From assembly GCA_024803745.1 (NCBI GenBank), contig JANJXV010000131.1, forward strand, positions 1,901,001 to 1,965,000: 64,000 nt of DNA, in the 5' to 3' direction. Each line of letters starts with the position of its first letter. Positions within the stretch are counted from its first letter, which is position 1. This DNA is from Megascapheus bottae. Taxonomy: Eukaryota > Chordata > Mammalia > Rodentia > Geomyidae. A program made the translations under genes and the position numbers. The notes beneath the pieces are model-generated. The model saw only the letters and a list, made by a program, of their open reading frames with translations. It was not told where the DNA came from and made no database searches. This document shows, one piece after another, positions 58,361 through 64,000 of this stretch.

Positions 58361-59856
58361 TAGGGTTAGGTTTAGGGTTAGAGTTAGGGTTAGGGTTAGG
58401 GTAAGGATAAGGGTTAAGGTTAAGTTTAGGGTTAGGGTTAGAGTTAGAATTAGGTTTAAATTTAGGGTTAGGGTGTGGGTAAGGGTAAGGGTTAGGGTTA
58501 GGTTTAGGGTTAGGGTTAGGGTTACGGTTAGGGTTAGGGCTAGGGTTAGGTTATGTGTTAGGGTTAGGGTTACGGTTAGGTTTAGGGTTAGGGTTAGAGT
58601 TAGGGTAAGGGTAAGAGTTAAGTTTAGGGTTAGGTTTAAGGTAAGGGTAAGGGTTAGAGTTAGGGTTAGGGTTAGGTTTAGTGTAAGGGTATGGTTTAGG
58701 GTTAGGGTTAGGGTTACGTTTAGGGTTACGGTAAGGGTTTGGGTTAGGGTTAGGTTTATGGTTAGGTTTAGGGTTAGGGTAAGAGTAACTGTTAGGGTTA
58801 GGGTTAGGGTTAGGATAAGGGTTCGGACTAGGGTTAGGGTAGAGGTTAGGGTTAGGGTTCGGGTTAGGATAAGTGTAAGGGTTAGGGTTAGGTTTAGGGT
58901 TAGGGGTTAGTGTTAGGGTTAGGGTTAGGGTTAATGGTTAGGGTTAGTGTTAGGGTTAGGGTTAGGGTGAGGGTTAGGGTTAGTGGTTAGTGTTAGGGTT
59001 AGGGTAAGGGTAAGTGTTAGTGTTAGGGCTAGGGTTAGGGCTAGGTTTAGGGTTGGGGTTAAAGTTAGGGTTAGGGTTAGTGTAAGGGTAAAAGTTAGGG
59101 TTAGGGTTAGGGTTAGGGTTAGGGTAAGTGTTAGGGTTATGGTTAGTGTTGGGGTTAAGGTTAGGGTTAGGGTAAAGGTTAGGGTTAGGATTAGGTTTAG
59201 CGTCAGGGTTAGGGTTAGGTTTAGGGTTAGGTTTACTGTAAGGGTAAGGGTTAGATTTAGGTTAGTGTTAGGGTTAGGGTAAGGGTAAGTGTTAGTGTTA
59301 GTGTTAGGGTTAGGGAAGGGGTGAGGGTAAGGGTAGGTGTTAGGGTTAGGGTTAGGTTAGGATATTGGTAAGGGTCAGAGTTAGGGTTAGGGATAGTGTT
59401 AGGGTTAGCGGTTAGGGTTAGGGTGAGTGTTAGGGAAAGGGTTAGGGTTGGGGGTTAGGGTTAGTGTTAGGGTTAGGTTAAGGGTTAGGATTAGGGTTAC
59501 AGTTAGGGTTATGGTTAGGAAAAGTGTTAGGGTTAGTGTTAGGTTTAGGATTAGGGTTAGGGTAAGGATAAGTGTTAGGGTTAGGGTTAGTTTTGGGGTT
59601 AGGGGTAGGGTAAGGGTTAGGGTTAGGGTTAGGGTTTGGTTTAGGGTTGGGGGTATGGTTAGTGTTAGGGTTAGGGTAAGGGTAAGGATTAGGGTTAGGG
59701 TTAGGGTTAGGGTTAGGGTAGGTGTTAGGGTAAGGGCGAGGTTTAGGGTTATGGTTAGGGTTAAGGTAAGGGTAAGGGTTAGGGTTAGGGTTAGGGTGAG
59801 GTTCAGGGTAAGGGTTAGGGTTAGGTTTAGTGTAAGGGTAAGGATTAGGGTTAGGG

Positions 59857-59887
<31 letters not shown>

Positions 59888-60144
59888 AAGGGTTAGGGTT
59901 AGGTTTATTGTTAAGTTTAGGGTTAGGGTAAGGGTAAGGTTTAGGGTTAGGGTTAGGGTTAGGGTGAGGTTTAGGGTTAGGGTTAGGGTTAGAGTAAGGT
60001 TTAGGATAAGGGTATGTCTTAGGGTTGGAGTTAGAGTTAGAATAAGGGTAAGGGTTAGGGTTAGGGTTATGGTTAGGGTTAGGGGTTAGGGTTAGGTTTA
60101 CGGTTAGGTTTAGTGTTAGGGTTATGGTAAGGGTAAGGGTTAGC

Positions 60145-60360
60145 GTTAGGGTTAGTGGTAGGGTTAGGGTTAGTGTTAAGTTCATTGTTAGGGTTAGGGT
60201 AAGAGCAAGGGTTAGGGTTAGCGTTAAGGTTAGGTTTAGGGTTAGGTTTAGGATAAGGGTAAGGTTTAGCGTTACGGATAGGGGTAGGGTTAGGGTTAGT
60301 GTTAAGTTTATTGTTAGGGTTAGGGTAAGAGCAAGGGTTAGGGTTAGGGTTAGGGTTAGG
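60145..60360 (+). repeat. 126-bp tandem pair inside the 3,051-bp unit
   Basis: GTTAAGTT(C/T)ATTGTTAGGG followed by AAGAGCAAGGG occurs with AAGAGCAAG at 60,201 and 60,327, 126 bp apart (21 hexamers). The same pair is present in the second copy, with AAGAGCAAG near 63,258 and 63,384, so it predates the 3,051-bp duplication. Confidence 0.82.
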
Positions 60361-60474
60361 GTTAGGGTTAGAGTTCGGAATAGGGTTAGGGTTAGGGTTA
60401 GGGTTAGGGTTAGGGTTAGGGTTAGCGTTAGACTAAGGGTTAGGGTTAGGGTTAGGGTTAGTGTTAGGGTAAGG

Positions 60475-60740
60475 GTAAGGGTTAGGGTTAGTGTTAGGTT
60501 TAGGGTAAGGGTAAGGTTTATGGTTAAGTTTAGGGTTAGGGTTAGGTGTAGGGTAAGGGTAAGGGTAAGGGTTGGGGTTAGGGTTAGGGTTAGGGTTAGG
60601 GTAAGGGTAAGGGTTAGGGTTAGTGTTAGGTTTAGGGTAAGGGTAAGGTTTATGGTTAAGTTTAGTGTTAGGGTTAGGTGTAGGGTAAGGGTAAGGGTAA
60701 GGGTTGGGGTTAGGGTTAGGGTTAGGGTTAGGCATAGGTT
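60475..60740 (+). repeat. 132-bp tandem pair inside the 3,051-bp unit
   Basis: TAGTGTTAGGTTTAGGG lies at 60,489 and 60,621, and TAGGTGTAGGGTAAGGG at 60,543 and 60,675, both 132 bp apart (22 hexamers). The pair recurs at about 63,540 and 63,672 in the second copy. Confidence 0.85.
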
Positions 60741-62913
60741 TAGGGTTAGGGTAAGTGCAAGGGTTAGGTTTAGGGTTATGGTTAGAGTAATGGTTAGGGT
60801 TTGGGCTAGGGTTAGGGTATGGGCAAGGGTTAGGGTTAGGGTTAGGGTTAAGCTTAGGGTTAGGGTTAAGTTTAGGGTTAGGTTTAGGGTTAGGTTTAGA
60901 GTAAGGGTAAGGGTTAGGGTTAGGGTTAGGGTTAAGGTTAAGGTTAAGGTTACGTTTAGGGTTAGGTTTACGATAAGGGTGATTGTTAGGGTTAGGGTAA
61001 GGGTTAGGGTTAGGGTTATGGTTCGGGTTAGATTTAGTTTTAGGGTTAGAGGAAGGGTAAGGGTTATGGTTAGGGTTAGGGTTATATTTATGTTAAGGGT
61101 TAGGGTTAGGGTTATTGTTACGGTTATGGTTAGGGTTAGGTTAAGTGTATGTGTTAGGGTTAGTTTTAGGGTTAGGTTTAGGGTTAGGGTTAGCGTTAGG
61201 GTAAGGGTTAAGGTTAGGTTTAGGGTTAAGGTAAGGTAAGGGTTAGAATTAGGGTTGGGGTTAGGTTTAGCGTAAGGGTTAGGGTTAGGTTTAGTGTAAG
61301 GGTATGGTTTAGGGTTAGGGTTAGGGTTAAGTTTAGGGTTAGGGTAAGGGTAAGGGTTAGGGTTAGGGTTAGGGTTATGGTTAGGTTTAGGGTTAGAGTA
61401 AGACTAAGGGTTAGGGTTAGGTTTAGGGTTAGAGTTAGGGTTAGGGTTAGGGTAAGGATAAGGGTTAAGGTTAAGTTTAGGGTTAGGGTTAGAGTTAGAA
61501 TTAGGTTTAAATTTAGGGTTAGGGTGTGGGTAAGGGTAAGGGTTAGGGTTAGGTTTAGGGTTAGGGTTAGGGTTACGGTTAGGGTTAGGGCTAGGGTTAG
61601 GTTATGTGTTAGGGTTAGGGTTACGGTTAGGTTTAGGGTTAGGGTTAGAGTTAGGGTAAGGGTAAGAGTTAAGTTTAGGGTTAGGTTTAAGGTAAGGGTA
61701 AGGGTTAGAGTTAGGGTTAGGGTTAGGTTTAGTGTAAGGGTATGGTTTAGGGTTAGGGTTAGGGTTACGTTTAGGGTTACGGTAAGGGTTTGGGTTAGGG
61801 TTAGGTTTATGGTTAGGTTTAGGGTTAGGGTAAGAGTAACTGTTAGGGTTAGGGTTAGGGTTAGGATAAGGGTTCGGACTAGGGTTAGGGTAGAGGTTAG
61901 GGTTAGGGTTCGGGTTAGGATAAGTGTAAGGGTTAGGGTTAGGTTTAGGGTTAGGGGTTAGTGTTAGGGTTAGGGTTAGGGTTAATGGTTAGGGTTAGTG
62001 TTAGGGTTAGGGTTAGGGTGAGGGTTAGGGTTAGTGGTTAGTGTTAGGGTTAGGGTAAGGGTAAGTGTTAGTGTTAGGGCTAGGGTTAGGGCTAGGTTTA
62101 GGGTTGGGGTTAAAGTTAGGGTTAGGGTTAGTGTAAGGGTAAAAGTTAGGGTTAGGGTTAGGGTTAGGGTTAGGGTTAGGGTAAGTGTTAGGGTTATGGT
62201 TAGTGTTGGGGTTAAGGTTAGGGTTAGGGTAAAGGTTAGGGTTAGGATTAGGTTTAGCGTCAGGGTTAGGGTTAGGTTTAGGGTTAGGTTTACTGTAAGG
62301 GTAAGGGTTAGATTTAGGTTAGTGTTAGGGTTAGGGTAAGGGTAAGTGTTAGTGTTAGTGTTAGGGTTAGGGAAGGGGTGAGGGTAAGGGTAGGTGTTAG
62401 GGTTAGGGTTAGGTTAGGATATTGGTAAGGGTCAGAGTTAGGGTTAGGGATAGTGTTAGGGTTAGCGGTTAGGGTTAGGGTGAGTGTTAGGGAAAGGGTT
62501 AGGGTTGGGGGTTAGGGTTAGTGTTAGGGTTAGGTTAAGGGTTAGGATTAGGGTTACAGTTAGGGTTATGGTTAGGAAAAGTGTTAGGGTTAGTGTTAGG
62601 TTTAGGATTAGGGTTAGGGTAAGGATAAGTGTTAGGGTTAGGGTTAGTTTTAGGGTTAGGGGTAGGGTAAGGGTTAGGGTTAGGGTTAGGGTTTGGTTTA
62701 GGGTTGGGGGTATGGTTAGTGTTAGGGTTAGGGTAAGGGTAAGGATTAGGGTTAGGGTTAGGGTTAGGGTTAGGGTAGGTGTTAGGGTAAGGGCGAGGTT
62801 TAGGGTTATGGTTAGGGTTAAGGTAAGGGTAAGGGTTAGGGTTAGGGTTAGGGTGAGGTTCAGGGTAAGGGTTAGGGTTAGGTTTAGTGTAAGGGTAAGG
62901 TTTAGGGTTAGGG

Positions 62914-62944
<31 letters not shown>

Positions 62945-64000
62945 AAGGGTTAGGGTTAGGTTTATTGTTAAGTTTAGGGTTAGGGTAAGGGTAAGGTTTA
63001 GGGTTAGGGTTAGGGTTAGGGTGAGGTTTAGGGTTAGGGTTAGGGTTAGAGTAAGGTTTAGGATAAGGGTATGTCTTAGGGTTGGAGTTAGAGTTAGAAT
63101 AAGGGTAAGGGTTAGAGTTAGGGTTATGGTTAGGGTTAGGGGTTAGGGTTAGGGTTACGGTTAGGTTTAGTGTTAGGGTTATGGTAAGGGTAAGGGTTAG
63201 CGTTAGGGTTAGTGGTAGGGTTAGGGTTAGTGCTAAGTTCATTGTTAGGGTTAGGGTAAGAGCAAGGGTTAGGGTTAGCGTTAAGGTTAGGTTTAGGGTT
63301 AGGTTTAGGATAAGGGTAAGGTTTAGCGTTACGGATAGGGGTAGGGTTAGGGTTAGTGTTAAGTTTATTGTTAGGGTTAGGGTAAGAGCAAGGGTTAGGG
63401 TTAGGGTTAGGGTTAGGGTTAGGGTTAGAGTTCGGAATAGGGTTAGGGTTAGGGTTAGGGTTAGGGTTAGGGTTAGCGTTAGACTAAGGGTTAGGGTTAG
63501 GGTTAGGGTTAGGGTTAGGGTAAGGGTAAGGGTTAGGGTTAGTGTTAGGTTTAGGGTAAGGGTAAGGTTTATGGTTAAGTTTAGGGTTAGGGTTAGGTGT
63601 AGGGTAAGGGTAAGGGTAAGGGTTGGGGTTAGGGTTAGGGTTAGGGTTAGGGTAAGGGTAAGGGTTAGGGTTAGTGTTAGGTTTAGGGTAAGGGTAAGGT
63701 TTATGGTTAAGTTTAGTGTTAGGGTTAGGTGTAGGGTAAGGGTAAGGGTAAGGGTTGGGGTTAGGGTTAGGGTTAGGGTTAGGCATAGGTTTAGGGTTAG
63801 GGTAAGTGCAAGGGTTAGGTTTAGGGTTATGGTTAGAGTAATGGTTAGGGTTTGGGCTAGGGTTAGGGTATGGGCAAGGGTTAGGGTTAGGGTTAGGGTT
63901 AAGCTTAGGGTTAGGGTTAAGTTTAGGGTTAGGTTTAGGGTTAGGTTTAGAGTAAGGGTAAGGGTTAGGGTTAGGGTTAGGGTTAAGGTTAAGGTTAAGG

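Larger units (their letters stand above)
1..64000 (+). repeat. Degenerate TTAGGG telomeric-repeat array spanning the whole window
   Basis: Seen: the + strand is an unbroken succession of GGGTTA hexamers and near variants from the first base to the last, with C very rare. Common variants are TAAGGG (often as a doublet), TTTAGG, TTAAGG, TTAGTG, TTACGG, TTATGG, TTAGCG and TTAGAG. Perfect runs are short, at most about seven units. No reverse-orientation block was seen. Known: TTAGGG is the telomere repeat of vertebrates and several other eukaryotic groups, and degenerate forms occur proximal to telomeres and as interstitial telomeric sequence. Inference: this is subtelomeric or interstitial telomere-derived satellite, not the terminal tract. 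If it lies at a chromosome arm end, the end is toward higher coordinates, because the G-rich strand runs 5'->3' toward the end. Confidence 0.97.
58361..64000 (+). repeat. 3,051-bp near-identical tandem duplication, second copy cut by the window end
   Basis: Copy 1 is about 58,361-61,411 and copy 2 about 61,412-64,000. Matches: 58,910/61,961 and 58,983/62,034 at offset 3,051, then 59,427/62,484 and 60,089/63,146 at 3,057, then 60,433/63,484 and 60,930/63,981 at 3,051. By eye I find one extra hexamer near 62,175, one hexamer fewer near 63,430-63,475, and about six base changes, for example near 59,596, 59,843, 60,057, 60,099, 60,177 and 60,461. Everything else I compared agreed, including rare marks such as GGATATTGG, GTATGTCTTAGGG and AAGAGCAAGGG. 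Confidence 0.93.

Noticed and set aside
59478..60185. Minus-strand Pro-Asn/Pro-Tyr-rich frame recurring at 62,535-63,242
   Set aside because: It recurs because the 3,051-bp DNA unit is duplicated. Composition is fully explained by the CCTAAC repeat and its variants.
1..64000. CRISPR-like regularly spaced repeats
   Set aside because: There are no constant-length repeats separated by unique spacers; both 'repeat' and 'spacer' are telomere hexamers, and no cas-like genes exist.
1..64000. Functional terminal telomere
   Set aside because: Perfect TTAGGG runs do not exceed about seven units, variants are everywhere, and there is no rise in perfection toward either side.
1..64000. Variants as sequencing errors
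   Set aside because: The same rare variants occur at matching positions in copies kilobases apart (for example CTTATTGTCAG ten times and the landmark 275 bp after the start of U2-U6), which random errors would not produce.
1..64000. Head-to-head fusion point (TTAGGG meeting CCCTAA)
   Set aside because: I looked for CCCTAA on + and found none; the orientation is the same throughout.

Overview
The whole 64 kb window is one continuous, degenerate telomere-type repeat array. Almost every base can be read as the hexamer TTAGGG (written on + as GGGTTA) or a one- or two-base variant of it: TAAGGG, TTTAGG, TTAAGG, TTAGTG, TTACGG, TTATGG, TTAGCG, TTAGAG, GATTAG, TTCGGG, TTGGGG. I found no stretch of unique sequence, no convincing gene, no RNA gene, no transposon and no CRISPR array. 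The G-rich strand is always +; I saw no CCCTAA block on + anywhere, so nothing in the window is inverted. TTAGGG is the telomere repeat of vertebrates and of many other eukaryotes (other animals, many fungi, some protists). The sequence therefore points to a eukaryotic subtelomeric or interstitial telomeric array, but not to a species. Perfect TTAGGG runs reach only about seven units (for example near 60,381-60,422), so this is not the functional terminal tract.

The order lies above the hexamer. Rare variant clusters act as fingerprints and show that the array grew by repeated duplication of blocks of 0.1 to 5 kb, all head to tail. (1) 1-7,230: 'A family'. Two copies of a block (1-2,760 and 5,091-7,230; start offset 5,090) differ by a 696-bp and a 108-bp block. 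They flank a 790/820-bp tandem pair and overlap a 468-bp tandem pair. (2) 7,731-about 25,000: 'U family', six units that each begin with the same GGAAT-containing signature (7,731; 12,204; 15,416; 17,606; 20,446; 22,623). Units U3+U4 and U5+U6 form a near-identical superrepeat of about 5,017 bp. (3) 24,251-about 37,000: 'M family', a recurring four-landmark module, including a 2.94-kb tandem pair and a 1.53-kb tandem pair. (4) About 36,640-53,000: A-type sequence again, in diverged and shuffled copies. (5) 53,000-58,360: the most scrambled part, with one recognisable U-type relic. (6) 58,361-64,000: a near-perfect 3,051-bp tandem duplication, the second copy cut by the window end.

There is no gene content to work together. 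The long open frames, on + reading (Val-Arg)n or (Leu-Gly)n and on - (Leu-Thr)n or (Pro-Asn)n, are the expected translations of a six-base repeat and are not annotated as genes. The biological interest is the nested higher-order structure of a telomere-derived satellite. It is a record of unequal exchange or replication-based amplification, with possible consequences for telomeric-repeat transcripts, G-quadruplexes and shelterin binding.
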